Numbered from the stretch's first letter, positions 16,661 through 25,439 are shown. The stretch is DNA of 53,894 bases from Candidatus Aenigmatarchaeota archaeon (GCA_023137195.1 JAGLPV010000027.1:1-53894); one strand, 5' to 3'. Notes: a model not told the origin generated them from the sequence alone. Made by a program: numbers and translations.

Positions 16661-16951
16661 TTATTCCTCCAGACATTTAAGTGTAGAATCTTTAGAAAGA
16701 TTTAAACTTAAATTATTGTTCCATTCCCTGACGTAAGCATTTTCTATTTCAACTTTTTTTGCGCTCTTCACTTCTTCAATTTTTTCCTGCCACAAAGTAA
16801 GATTTATTCTTCCTGTCTTGTCTTCAATTACTGCATCCGCAACTTCTCTTGGTCCGAATTTCGTATTCACTGTTCTTGGATCGCCAACTTCTACAACATG
16901 CCCACTAATACTGACATCCTGCGAATCTTTTGTTATTTCTGATATCTCCAT
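16661..16951 (-). CDS. OB-fold (RPA-like) nucleic-acid-binding protein
   Basis: A 96-residue single OB fold. VSISGHVVEVGDPRTVNTKFGPREVADAVIEDKTGRINLTLW matches the L12/L45 region of archaeal RPA/SSB-type domains, where the conserved DKTG(R/E)I.LTLW strand is diagnostic. It probably binds single-stranded DNA or RNA; a single OB unit is shorter than a full RPA. AGAGGT about 8 nt upstream of the ATG at 16951 is a clear ribosome-binding site. It is the first gene of a pair with DUF106. Confidence 0.8.
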   Translation of the reverse strand: MEISEITKDSQDVSISGHVVEVGDPRTVNTKFGPREVADAVIEDKTGRINLTLWQEKIEEVKSAKKVEIENAYVREWNNNLSLNLSKDSTLKCLEE

Positions 16952-17017
16952 AATACTACCTCTATATAAGATTTATTGAATAAATATGATGAAATTTTAT
17001 AAAGGTTTTATAAACAA

Positions 17018-17092
17018 TAGCGAGGGTAAGACTCGAACTTACGACCTTCGGGTTATGAGCCCGACGAGCACTCCAAACTGCTCCACCTCGCT
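17018..17092 (-). tRNA. Initiator tRNA-Met (CAT)
   Basis: All four arms fold on the minus strand: acceptor AGCGAGG/CCTCGCT (7 bp), D stem GAGC/GCTC, anticodon stem TCGGG/CCCGA with loop CTCATAA (anticodon CAT), T stem GTAAG/CTTAC with loop TTCGAGT, discriminator A; 75 nt in all. A1-U72 and three consecutive G-C pairs (GGG/CCC) at the base of the anticodon loop are the archaeal initiator signature, which separates it from elongator Met and Ile2. The 3' CCA is not encoded and there is no intron. The gene's 5' end touches the edge of repeat copy B. Confidence 0.93.
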
Positions 17093-17368
17093 ATATTGCG
17101 GCACAAAAGTAATCATGGAAGTTTCCTTACAATCCATACTACTTCTAAGATTTTGTTCTTATCTCATCACTTTGTGCAATAAGAACAAAATGCGATTAAT
17201 GTGGCGCGATATATTCTCAAACGCAATTGTATTGCTTGTTATGCTAATTGCGTCTTCGTATATATTTTCCTGCTTAACTTTCGAATTTTATTCGCAGTCA
17301 AATATACTAGTAAACACACAAATACTATCAAATAGGTATCTTTTGCATTATTTATGTGTTTTGCTATA
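17092..17368. repeat. Modular palindromic repeat, copy B (beside initiator tRNA)
   Basis: Outer pair 1 is TATATTGCGGCAC (17092-17104) with GTGGCGCGATATA (17201-17213); a T opposite G keeps pairing where copy A has C-G. About 70 bp from 17102 are nearly identical to copy A from 15577, including ATGGAAGTTTCCTTAC and the hairpin ATTTTGTTCTTAT (17150-17162)/ATAAGAACAAAAT (17179-17191), 13 bp perfect. Then comes a different hairpin ACGCAATT (17221-17228)/AATTGCGT (17246-17253) and a degenerate outer pair 2, ending ATTTATGTGTTTTGCTATA at 17350-17368. A frame across it (16986-17369) runs through the tRNA and is not a gene. Confidence 0.8.
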
Positions 17369-17397
17369 ACAATAATACTCTCATTGGATTTATCTTT

Positions 17398-17982
17398 TTA
17401 AATATATCGAGAAACAAACCTTAAAATATTAGCAACAGTCCTGTCTTCCTTTATAGTGCCGTCCATACACATTTTTTTAACTTCTTCGAAATTCATCCAT
17501 CTGCACGTTATATTCTCCCCATGCTCAAGCATTTGCCCGTTTTTACTTTCGCAAAACTCATCTACAACAAAATAAAACATATCCCATTCAACTGTCGGTC
17601 CGCCTGTGCCGGATGTCCGGAAATAATTTATATTTTCAACAACAAGCCCTGTTTCCTCCAGAACTTCTTTTTTTGCAGCTTCAACAGCCATTTTTAGCAT
17701 ATTTTCCCCGGATTCAAGAGCAGATTTATAGTCTTCAAGAGTGTCAAAGACCTTTCCCCCGGGAATGCGAAAATCCCAGTCTTCAAGCTCTGTGCGGTAC
17801 TCTTTTATTATGAGCATCCTGTTGTTCTCAACAATCATAATACGAACACCGGGAGAACGTCTCGCTTTCTCAAATATTCTTACTTCATTTCCAATTTTCA
17901 TCTTCTGGTGCAGGACTTCAATAATACTGCCGGAATATTTTACTTCTGGTTGTCCATGGGGTTTTGGAATGTAATTTTCCAT
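17398..17982 (-). CDS. NUDIX hydrolase, ADP-ribose pyrophosphatase-like
   Basis: NUDIX enzymes hydrolyse nucleoside diphosphates linked to another group. In this 194-residue protein GG at 75-76 and AAKKEVLEETGLV (102-114) make the NUDIX helix, with metal-binding Glu at 106, 109 and 110. Two points depart from the consensus GX5EX7REUXEEXGU: about 17 extra residues (DTLEDYKSALESGENML) between the Gly pair and the helix, and Lys instead of Arg at the RE position. IIKEYRTELEDWDFRIPGG is typical of ADP-sugar pyrophosphatases. Substrate not assigned. Divergent from ppaC. Confidence 0.85.
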   Translation of the reverse strand: MENYIPKPHGQPEVKYSGSIIEVLHQKMKIGNEVRIFEKARRSPGVRIMIVENNRMLIIKEYRTELEDWDFRIPGGKVFDTLEDYKSALESGENMLKMAVEAAKKEVLEETGLVVENINYFRTSGTGGPTVEWDMFYFVVDEFCESKNGQMLEHGENITCRWMNFEEVKKMCMDGTIKEDRTVANILRFVSRYI

Positions 17983-18031
17983 AAGAATTTAGACAAGGAT
18001 ATATTTTTAAAATCTTCAAGCAAAAGAGATT

Positions 18032-18964
18032 ATGGAAGAAGAAAAAATCTACATTATAGGTCATAAAAACCCTGACACTGACTCAATATGCAGTGCAATA
18101 AGCTATGCTTACTTAAAAAACAAGGAAGAAAATACTAAAAAGTACATTCCTGCAAGGTCGGGAAAAATAAATCCTGAGACTCATTTTATATTTAAATATT
18201 TTGACTTCACAGTTCTGCCTCACCTGATAGAGGATGCAACCGGCAAAAAAGTAATACTTGTAGACCATACTGAACCAAAACAAAGACCGGAAAATATGGA
18301 CAAGGGAGAGATTGTTGAAGTGATAGACCACCATAATATAAACTTTCAACAGGCAAAACCGATATTTTTCCATGTAGAACCAATAGGAAGCACTTCAACA
18401 ATAATTACAAAAATGTATTTTGATAAAAATATAGAAATTCCTAAAAAAATTGCAGGACTTCTTATCAGCGCAATAGTGTCAGATACAGTAATATTCAAAT
18501 CACCAATAACAACTGAAGAAGACAGAAAAATCGCAGAAAAGCTAATGCCTCTTGCGGGAATAGACAACATGGACTCTTTCGGAATAGAGATGTTCAAAGC
18601 AAAATCAAACTGGGGCAAAAAGACAGCAGATGAAATCATAAATACAGATTACAAGGAATACGAGCTTGCCGGAAAAAATATAGGCATAGCGCAGATAGAA
18701 ACTGTTGATGCAAGCGAACTTGAAAAGAGAAAACAGGAATTTCTTGAAGTCATGAAAAAAATGAAAACCAGTCGAAATCTGGATTTGATAATAGTTCTTC
18801 TGACAGATATAATAAAAGAAGGATGTCTTGCATTTTTAGTTGGAGATGAAATAGAAACTGTAGAAAAAGCATTTAACAATGAAATAAAAGACAATCAAAT
18901 GTATCTTCCCGGCGTGTTATCCAGGAAAAAGCAGGTTGTACCCGTTCTGGAAGATTTGTTTTAA
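18032..18964 (+). CDS. ppaC: Manganese-dependent inorganic pyrophosphatase (family II)
   Basis: The enzyme splits pyrophosphate to two phosphates and pulls biosynthetic reactions forward. The 310-residue length and DHH-family motifs fit: GHKNPDTDSICSA (H11, D15, D17), VDHTE, and VIDHHN for the Mn site, plus the DHHA2-type C-terminal domain ending PGVLSRKKQVVPVLEDLF, where the SRKKQ substrate motif is clear. No CBS insert is present, so it is the unregulated short form. A TATA-like GATATATTTTTAAAA precedes the ATG. Its stop overlaps that of the convergent gene at 18961. Confidence 0.95.
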   Translation: MEEEKIYIIGHKNPDTDSICSAISYAYLKNKEENTKKYIPARSGKINPETHFIFKYFDFTVLPHLIEDATGKKVILVDHTEPKQRPENMDKGEIVEVIDHHNINFQQAKPIFFHVEPIGSTSTIITKMYFDKNIEIPKKIAGLLISAIVSDTVIFKSPITTEEDRKIAEKLMPLAGIDNMDSFGIEMFKAKSNWGKKTADEIINTDYKEYELAGKNIGIAQIETVDASELEKRKQEFLEVMKKMKTSRNLDLIIVLLTDIIKEGCLAFLVGDEIETVEKAFNNEIKDNQMYLPGVLSRKKQVVPVLEDLF

Positions 18965-19617
18965 ATTTTCTTTTTGACTTTCTTTTTGCTTGTTTTAGTC
19001 TTTTTTGGGTTTGCCTGTTTTTTTCCACTGTCCAAAAAATCTTCAATCATCTTCTTTGATTTTTCAATTTGCGCCAGATTATCTGAGTCATCATCATTCA
19101 TTTTTTTTGCAATCCCCAGTTCGGTTATAATTTTCATTACATCGTTTTTCATCTTTTTATTGAATAAGCCATCTTTTTTCAACTTGTTTACGGCATCCAT
19201 AAATTCATATATCATCTCGTTTAATTCATTTTTTTGATCTTTATATATTCCCGTGTCATCATCCATAATCAATTCTCCTATTGTTTCTTTTAGAGTTTTA
19301 CTAAAATTTTGAGATTGTTCATTTAACAGAACAGATTCTCTCAACAATTTATCAATCTCCTCTGATTGCACAGATGCCTCTTTTTCGTCTTTTTTCAGAA
19401 ACAAGAATAGCAGCAATGCGATAAGTACAGCAAAAGGTAATATTATCAAGTAAACCGGAATGGTTGACGGGTTTTCGACAAAACTATTTACTTTTGTTAC
19501 GAGCGTATTGTTGGAAAAAGCCGACGAAACACAAGGCACGTCTGCTCCGGTCCATATAAAATATGCCGCCACCATGCATAGAACAAAGAAAGACAGGAGG
19601 TATATTTTCAACTTCAT
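18961..19617 (-). CDS. Membrane-anchored coiled protein of unknown function
   Basis: I do not recognise a family. The 218-residue protein has a first hydrophobic segment at residues 4-22 (signal anchor or signal peptide), a short exposed part with one Cys, a second membrane segment at about 54-75 (VYLIILPFAVLIALLLFLFL), then a charged, mostly helical part and a Lys-rich tail (KKTKTSKKKVKKKI) that could bind nucleic acid or acidic lipid head groups. It overlaps ppaC by its stop codon and lies just upstream (in genome order) of polB. Confidence 0.65.
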   Translation of the reverse strand: MKLKIYLLSFFVLCMVAAYFIWTGADVPCVSSAFSNNTLVTKVNSFVENPSTIPVYLIILPFAVLIALLLFLFLKKDEKEASVQSEEIDKLLRESVLLNEQSQNFSKTLKETIGELIMDDDTGIYKDQKNELNEMIYEFMDAVNKLKKDGLFNKKMKNDVMKIITELGIAKKMNDDDSDNLAQIEKSKKMIEDFLDSGKKQANPKKTKTSKKKVKKKI

Positions 19618-19663
19618 AATAGTTTATATTGGAAAGAATTAAATAAGTTGATATATCAACAAC

Positions 19664-22120
19664 TCAATAATCAAAAATATTCTTCTGTTTTGTATTGTCT
19701 GTCAGACTGGTTTCCTGTATGCCTGCCGCTTCAAATATTCTTATGACCGCAGGGAGTATCTGGTTATTTACATAATATTGAGAATCATAGTCTTTTGCGA
19801 ATTCTGTAAGTTGCGCCTTGTCTGATATTGATTTTCCATGGGCAGTTATGACATACGCAACATTTTGCCCACCCTTGAATTTCATTCCATGAGCAATTGC
19901 TTTTTTGACAGCCATAACATGAGGCGCCATTTGCTCATAAGAGGCAATGTTTTTTCTTATGCTGGTGTTAATGACAAGTTCATCAATGCTTATCTTTTTG
20001 TTTTTCAACAGCTCTATCACCCCCCGGACATATTTTTTTGCCTCGTCTTTTTTGTCATTCAAAATTAGCCCGAGTATTTTTTCCTGAGTTTCTTTTGCCA
20101 GCAGAGACCAGTCTTTTCTGACTTTTTCAAATCCTTTAATAATCATAGTGCCTTGCTCGTCAACAAGGGCGTATCTTTTTTTTGCCGCAGTATCACCGTG
20201 TTTTTTCCGTGCAAATAATCCTCTGGTAAAAAACCCTTCGTACTCAAGGTTCATGATTCCGGGAAGATTATTATTTATGGACTCCAAAAAGAGTTTTGTT
20301 TTTTTCATATTTTTAGAAGGCAGGGACAAAAATACCGAATCCGTATCCCCGTAAACCACCTTAAACCCTTCTTTTTTTGCCTCACCAATAACCCGGTGTA
20401 TGTAATATCTTCCAAAGCTGGTGGTCGAGGCACTACACCTCCGGTCATAATACCTTGAACCGGCAAAACCCATGTATCCGTAAAATGCATTTGCAACAAT
20501 CTTTAATGCATATTGCTGGGCATTGAGTTGCCCGTGCAGTACATCATCATGCGTCTTTTTCATCATAGATTTGATTTTGATGCGGTTGTTTAATATTTCT
20601 TCAAGTATTGAAGGAATGAAACCTTTGTTTTCTTCACAAAAATAAAAATCATAGTCCGGTGCCTTGTTTTTCTTTTCTTTTATTTCCTCACAACACGCGC
20701 AGTTAATTGTGCTTGGGTCTATATTATGGGTAATGATAATGCTCGGGTACAGTGAACGAAAATCAAACAAAAAGATGTTTTTTTTCAATCCGGTCTTTGG
20801 CTCATACACAAAAGCCCCCTTGAACAACCCCATTTGCTTTCTTTTGACAATCTCCTCGTTTGACGGTTTGTTTGGAACAAGTATGTTTTTAGAATATGTT
20901 TTTTTGAGGGCAAATGCCTCTACAAGAGAGCCATAACGTGAACGGCATGTGTCAAACGGAAGAGTGGAAGTCAGGTTAGAGAGGGATGACAAATTGTCGT
21001 ATATATATTCCCCTAGTTTTATCGTCAAAAGAGAGTCCTGGAGGCAATAGTCTGCAATCTTATCCAGCCCGGTTTTGCTTGCCCATGCCTTTTTTATATC
21101 CGAATAAGAAACATCTTTTTTCTTCATGTCCAGCAGTTCTTCTGCGACATTGTTTAGTTTTAATGTCTGTGTTTTAATGGTGCCTCTCATAATATACGAG
21201 ATAAATTTATAGATATCCAGGTGAACCTGACCAAAACACCGTGCCTTTTTAGTTGCCCCGTTTGCATGATAATTGTAACTCTCACCCATTTTTGTCCATT
21301 TAAGTTTTATTCCATATGTTTTTGCCCTGTCAAACAAGACATTAAAATCAAAGCCATCCCCGTTATATGTTAAAACAAAATCCGGGTTTTGTTCAGCGAT
21401 GACCTCGTTCATCTTCTCAATAAGTTTCTTTTCATCTTCCACAATTATTGAATGCTCAAAATCGTTTTTATGACGACTGAGGACAGCTTTATATCCGTCG
21501 TTGGTCAAAATGCTTGCAAAAATAATCTTTGTTTTATTGTTCTCCTCTATTGTCTCCAAATCAAACGCAAGCCATTTGAATGTAGCAAAATCAACCACAG
21601 AAGAGGCTCTATAATCTTCAATGGAATCAACAATCATCTTCTTATTTTTCTTGTCAATATGCGTCTTAAAAAGCATCTCCTTAAATAAGTCTATCTTTTT
21701 GTTAATCAAATATCTTTTGTAAAATAAAATATCGTATTCTCTAAACCCTTCAATTTCTTCTTCTTTTTCAAGGTATGATTTTATTCTGGGGACATCTTTG
21801 GGGATAAAGCATTCTACTTTTAAAACGCTCCTTTCTTGCGTCCCTATAAATTTTTCTTCTTCTATTACGGATTTTACTTTAATCACTTCATCACTATCTT
21901 TATGTTCAAATAATTCTATCTTTTTTTTGAGCAAAAACATCTGCTCGCTCGTCAGGTGAGAATAGGGAACAACATAAAAATAAGGAACAAAACTATTGTC
22001 ATACATTATATAACTTTCTTGTGTTTTCGTATCCTTCACAAATAGCCGTATGCATGGTTGTTGTTGTTCAACAACATAGTCGCAGTCAATTACAGTACCT
22101 GTGATTTCATGAGTTTCCAT
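19664..22120 (-). CDS. polB: Family B DNA polymerase
   Basis: An 818-residue archaeal family B polymerase with proofreading exonuclease. Exo I is FDLETIEE (D187, E189), Exo II is LTYNGDGFDFNVLFDRA, and Exo III is YCLQDSLLTIKL. Polymerase motif A is DFRSLYPSIII, motif B is KIVANAFYGYMGFAGSRYY, and motif C is YGDTDSVFL near residue 590; all catalytic residues are present. There is no intein, even though these motifs are common intein sites. The C-terminus ends KQKNIFDY, a plausible PCNA-interacting peptide. Together with DP2 the window holds catalytic subunits of both archaeal replicative polymerase types. Confidence 0.96.
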   Translation of the reverse strand: METHEITGTVIDCDYVVEQQQPCIRLFVKDTKTQESYIMYDNSFVPYFYVVPYSHLTSEQMFLLKKKIELFEHKDSDEVIKVKSVIEEEKFIGTQERSVLKVECFIPKDVPRIKSYLEKEEEIEGFREYDILFYKRYLINKKIDLFKEMLFKTHIDKKNKKMIVDSIEDYRASSVVDFATFKWLAFDLETIEENNKTKIIFASILTNDGYKAVLSRHKNDFEHSIIVEDEKKLIEKMNEVIAEQNPDFVLTYNGDGFDFNVLFDRAKTYGIKLKWTKMGESYNYHANGATKKARCFGQVHLDIYKFISYIMRGTIKTQTLKLNNVAEELLDMKKKDVSYSDIKKAWASKTGLDKIADYCLQDSLLTIKLGEYIYDNLSSLSNLTSTLPFDTCRSRYGSLVEAFALKKTYSKNILVPNKPSNEEIVKRKQMGLFKGAFVYEPKTGLKKNIFLFDFRSLYPSIIITHNIDPSTINCACCEEIKEKKNKAPDYDFYFCEENKGFIPSILEEILNNRIKIKSMMKKTHDDVLHGQLNAQQYALKIVANAFYGYMGFAGSRYYDRRCSASTTSFGRYYIHRVIGEAKKEGFKVVYGDTDSVFLSLPSKNMKKTKLFLESINNNLPGIMNLEYEGFFTRGLFARKKHGDTAAKKRYALVDEQGTMIIKGFEKVRKDWSLLAKETQEKILGLILNDKKDEAKKYVRGVIELLKNKKISIDELVINTSIRKNIASYEQMAPHVMAVKKAIAHGMKFKGGQNVAYVITAHGKSISDKAQLTEFAKDYDSQYYVNNQILPAVIRIFEAAGIQETSLTDNTKQKNIFDY

Positions 22121-22232
22121 ATATTTATTGAACTCTTTAAGCTTAAAAAACTAAATCAATCCACAGAAGACACAAGAAAGTATAGGAAAATAGATACAAA
22201 ATACATTCCTATGAATCCTTCTTTTCCCTGGA

Positions 22233-22871
22233 TTATAGTAGAATAATCTCTTTTCTCGACAGGCTTTCATCTTCCAGTTCATCAATATTTATCTTTGCCT
22301 CTTCAGCTTCAATCAGTTTCAAATTAGAATGGGTTGTGGGGTGTTTTGGAGACACACTACAACAAACACTCGGCAAAATCGCAATATCATGAGTTCCTAT
22401 TATTTTAGATAATTTGATGATATCTGTTTTATTCATTCCCACAAGCGGTCTTATTATAGGAATAGGCACACTTTTATTTATAGTATACATATTATCAAGA
22501 GTCTGGCTTGCAACCTGCCCTAAACTATCTCCTGTCATTATTGCATCCATCCTGCCTTTTGCTATTTTTCCGGCGCAGCGCATCATTGCCCTTCTCCACA
22601 ATATATAGATGTCTTTGAGGTTGCACTTTTTCATAAATTCAGCGATTATTTTATCATGCGGAACCACAAGCAAAGTAATTTTTTTTGGTTTTCTGGACAG
22701 GACATACTTTTTAAGAGCAAGAATAGACTTTTTTGTCTTGACGACCGGCATTTCATTATTGAACGGCTGGGAGTCAAAATGGACAAATTCCACTTCATGC
22801 CCCTGCTTAATCATCAGATAACTTGCAACAGGAGAGTCAAATTCACCGGAAATCAGGGAAAGTATTTTCAT
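22233..22871 (-). CDS. ThiI-like adenine nucleotide alpha hydrolase domain protein
   Basis: ThiI activates uridine 8 of tRNA with ATP for 4-thiouridine formation. This 212-residue protein corresponds to the catalytic PP-loop domain only: the P-loop is SGEFDSPVASYL (residues 8-19, SGxxDS type), followed by RRAMMRCAGKIA, AIMTGDSLGQVASQT, RPLVGMNKTDII and a Cys pair in PSVCCSVSPKHP, all ThiI landmarks. The NFLD and THUMP domains that recognise tRNA are absent, as is a rhodanese domain, so a partner may supply tRNA binding. Divergent from the PAS gene. Confidence 0.8.
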   Translation of the reverse strand: MKILSLISGEFDSPVASYLMIKQGHEVEFVHFDSQPFNNEMPVVKTKKSILALKKYVLSRKPKKITLLVVPHDKIIAEFMKKCNLKDIYILWRRAMMRCAGKIAKGRMDAIMTGDSLGQVASQTLDNMYTINKSVPIPIIRPLVGMNKTDIIKLSKIIGTHDIAILPSVCCSVSPKHPTTHSNLKLIEAEEAKINIDELEDESLSRKEIILL

Positions 22872-22921
22872 ACCATCAATATATAATAAACTATATTAAT
22901 GTAATGCACACATTATGTAGT
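22872..22921. promoter_or_regulatory. Shared divergent promoter of ThiI-like and PAS genes
   Basis: The 50-bp gap contains ATATATAATAAAC near 22880-22892, TATA-like on both strands (TTTATTATATAT on the minus strand, about 15-20 nt before the ATG at 22871). It is too short for two well-separated promoters, so the two genes may compete for or share factors. Confidence 0.4.
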
Positions 22922-23437
22922 ATGGAATCAATTAAACAAGAATTAAGTAAAAATTCCTACAGTCTGCTCTTCGATATATTTGAAAAATCCCCGGTTGCCA
23001 TAACTGCCGTCAATAGAGATGGGTGCGTTATTGCATTGAACAAATTTGCAGAAAAAATATACGGCAGGACAAAGAAAGAAATGTATGGGCGTTCTGTAGC
23101 ATCCCTGTATCCAAAAGAAGAATGGAAAAAAATAAGAGAGGAAAAAATAATCAAAAAATTAATTTCACCGCATTTTGAAACAAAAATCATCAGGAAAGAT
23201 GGCACCATTGTAGAAATAGATATTTCAATAATTGTTGTTAAAGACAAAGATGGGAATGTTGTATATTCTATTGGTGTTGCAAGGGACATTACCGGTAGAA
23301 AAAAAATGCAGAGACAACTAAAAGAAAAAATAGAGGACCTGGAGAAATTCAAGGATGCAGTAGTTGACAGGGAATTAAAGATGATAGAGTTGGAAGACGA
23401 ACTGGATGAATTGAAGAAGAAAATCAGGAAAAAATAA
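22922..23437 (+). CDS. PAS-domain protein
   Basis: The protein has 171 residues from the ATG at 22922; an in-frame ATG at 22904 is the alternative. One PAS domain: FDIFEKSPVAITAVNRDGCVIALNKFAEKIYGRTKKEMYGRS through IRKDGTIVEIDISIIVVKDKDGNVVYSIGVARDITGRKKM, followed by a C-terminal coiled coil (RQLKEKIEDLEKF... to KKIRKK). It lacks any output domain and ends 11 nt before the histidine kinase gene, so it is probably a separate sensor subunit or signal partner of that kinase, perhaps through the two proteins' coiled coils. The ligand is unknown. Confidence 0.82.
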   Translation: MESIKQELSKNSYSLLFDIFEKSPVAITAVNRDGCVIALNKFAEKIYGRTKKEMYGRSVASLYPKEEWKKIREEKIIKKLISPHFETKIIRKDGTIVEIDISIIVVKDKDGNVVYSIGVARDITGRKKMQRQLKEKIEDLEKFKDAVVDRELKMIELEDELDELKKKIRKK

Positions 23438-23448
23438 AATTACAAATT

Positions 23449-25284
23449 ATGAATATAAAATCCATTTTTTTTGGTTTAGAGAACAAGATAGTGACTTCAT
23501 TTCTAATTCTAAGCTTTGTCATGTTTATCGTTATTTTTTCATCAATGAATACTTACAACAAAATATACGAGGATTTTTCCGGGCTCAAGGAGAATAGCAT
23601 TCCGGGTTATATTGCCCTGGGAAATATAGAATCAAATACCCTGAAGTTGACGATTATAACACACAATTTCATGATTTACGGCGAGCCGGGAGATATGGAT
23701 AATTTTGAAGAAATATCTTCAGAGATATCAAAAGATATATACTGGTTAAAAGAGAATGAATTATTTTCTTATGGGGATTCTGAGGTTATTGAAGAGAAAA
23801 CAAAGGAAGTAATGAATTCTTGTGCAAGCGCAATCGATGTCAAAGAAAACAATGCATCAGATGGTGTTTTGTCTTTAAAGAGAAAAGAAATTCTGGAGAA
23901 ACAGGAGAATCTTAACAGTATTTTAAATAAATACATTGATTCGCTCGAAAAAGAAATTCACCTAAAGGAAGAAAAAGTCTACGACAGGTATTACAATGGG
24001 ATAAATAACATGTTGTTTGCAAACCTTGCAGTTTTGCTATTTGCATTGATGGTAGGATTGTATGTTTCAAGGAGCATAGTAGTTCCAATAATAATGTTGA
24101 GAAAATCAACAACAAGAATTGCAGAAGGAGATTTAGGAAGTAAACTTGCCTGTATTAAGAGCAACGATGAGATAGAGGATTTGGCAAGAGCATTTGATCA
24201 GATGACAAGACAGTTGATTTTATCAAAACAAAAAGTGCAGCATTATGCCGATAATCTGGAAGTAGAGGTTGAAAAAAAAACAGCCGAACTAAAGAAAAAA
24301 ATAGGGAATGAAAAAAGAACAACAAATGCAATGATGCATATTATGCTGGATTTCAAGAAGACAAACCGGATATTAAAAGAAAAAGAAAGAGAACTTGAAT
24401 TGCAGGCAGAAGAGCTTGCAGACAGGACTGCAGAAGCAGAGGAAAAAAGAGGCATGTACGAGATTGCAAATAAGCAGCTGTTTGAAGCACATGAAGAATT
24501 GAAAAAATTCAATCAAACCCTGAAGGAAAAAATAGAAGAAAGAACGCGAAGCCTGAGGAAGGAAAAGGAAAGAATTGAACAATTCCTGAAAGAAAAAAAT
24601 GATTTTATTATCCGGTTAAGCCATGATTTAAGAACCCCATTGACGCCACTAACAACACTACTTCCTATTTTAGAAAGAGAACTCACAGATGAGAAGCAAA
24701 AAAAATATGTCTGCGTATGTAATGAGAATATAAAATATATGAAAAATCTTGTTTTGGGAACTTTGAATATGGCCAGGTTAGACACAGGCGTGGTTTCTAT
24801 GTCCTATAAAGAAACAGATGTAAGGCAAATAATATATGAGTTTATTGAGGCAAATTCCATTGAATACAACAAGAAGAATATAAAACTGCTAAACAAGACA
24901 GGGAAACTTCCACCGGTATTCTGTGATGAGACAAGGATTATGGAAGTTATACAAAACATATGTTCCAATGCAGTCAAGTACTCTCCGGAGGGAGGACCAA
25001 TAACATTCCGTTCAGATATAGATAAAAAATATATTATTATTAAAATAAAGGATAGCGGGATGGGAATGAAGGGAGATCTTGTTAAAAAAATGTTTGAAGA
25101 ATTCTATCGCGGCGATCCAAGCAGGCATGATTTATCGTGTGGTCTCGGGATGGCAATAAGCAGAAGGATTATACAATCTCATGGCGGAAAAATATGGGCA
25201 GAGAGTAAAGGTCCCGGAAAAGGGAGTACGATTTCATTCAGTCTGCCTTTAAAACGAAAAAGGAAAATAATAAACATTAAATAA
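23449..25284 (+). CDS. Membrane sensor histidine kinase (HAMP, HisKA, HATPase)
   Basis: The 611-residue protein has a first membrane helix at about 12-30, an extracytoplasmic sensor of about 160 helical residues, a second membrane helix at about 188-207, a HAMP domain (RSIVVPIIMLRKSTTRIAEGDLG), a long coiled coil (about 265-380), then HisKA with phospho-acceptor H392 in RLSHDLRTPLTPL. The ATPase domain shows the N box (N507 in CSNAVKYS), G1 DSGMG (D535), an F box (MFEEFYRG) and G2 GLGMAISR. All catalytic residues are present. No receiver-domain gene is in the window, so the response regulator is encoded elsewhere or replaced by another output. Probably cotranscribed with the PAS gene. Confidence 0.93.
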   Translation: MNIKSIFFGLENKIVTSFLILSFVMFIVIFSSMNTYNKIYEDFSGLKENSIPGYIALGNIESNTLKLTIITHNFMIYGEPGDMDNFEEISSEISKDIYWLKENELFSYGDSEVIEEKTKEVMNSCASAIDVKENNASDGVLSLKRKEILEKQENLNSILNKYIDSLEKEIHLKEEKVYDRYYNGINNMLFANLAVLLFALMVGLYVSRSIVVPIIMLRKSTTRIAEGDLGSKLACIKSNDEIEDLARAFDQMTRQLILSKQKVQHYADNLEVEVEKKTAELKKKIGNEKRTTNAMMHIMLDFKKTNRILKEKERELELQAEELADRTAEAEEKRGMYEIANKQLFEAHEELKKFNQTLKEKIEERTRSLRKEKERIEQFLKEKNDFIIRLSHDLRTPLTPLTTLLPILERELTDEKQKKYVCVCNENIKYMKNLVLGTLNMARLDTGVVSMSYKETDVRQIIYEFIEANSIEYNKKNIKLLNKTGKLPPVFCDETRIMEVIQNICSNAVKYSPEGGPITFRSDIDKKYIIIKIKDSGMGMKGDLVKKMFEEFYRGDPSRHDLSCGLGMAISRRIIQSHGGKIWAESKGPGKGSTISFSLPLKRKRKIINIK

Positions 25285-25299
25285 TTTTATGTTTTATAA

Positions 25300-25411
25300 T
25301 ATATCACGGCACAAAAATAATGTAAGTAATGTGGCGTGATATACCAGTAAAATACATAAATACTATATAAATGTCAATTATATCTTTGTATTATTTATGT
25401 GTTTTGCTATA
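25300..25411. repeat. Modular palindromic repeat, copy C (short form)
   Basis: The minimal form of the family: TATATCACGGCAC (25300-25312) with GTGGCGTGATATA (25331-25343) around an 18-nt loop, then AGTAAAATACATAAATAC (25346-25363) with GTATTATTTATGTGTTTTGCT (25388-25408). It lacks the inserted modules present in copies A and B, which lets one see where those inserted. It lies between the histidine kinase and the ferredoxin genes. A short AAAGT microsatellite follows (25411-25427). Confidence 0.8.
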
Positions 25412-25439
25412 AAGTAAAGTAAAGTAAAAACGTGATTAA

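Noticed and set aside
17018-17092. tRNA-Ile2 or elongator tRNA-Met
   Set aside because: A1-U72 and the GGG/CCC anticodon stem mark it as initiator.
16986-17369. A 127-codon plus-strand frame across the tRNA and repeat copy B
   Set aside because: It runs antisense through a well-folded tRNA and through repeat DNA; the composition is not protein-like.
22058-22246. 62-codon plus-strand frame between polB and the ThiI-like gene
   Set aside because: Most of it is antisense to the polB start; only about 90 bp is intergenic and no motif is seen.
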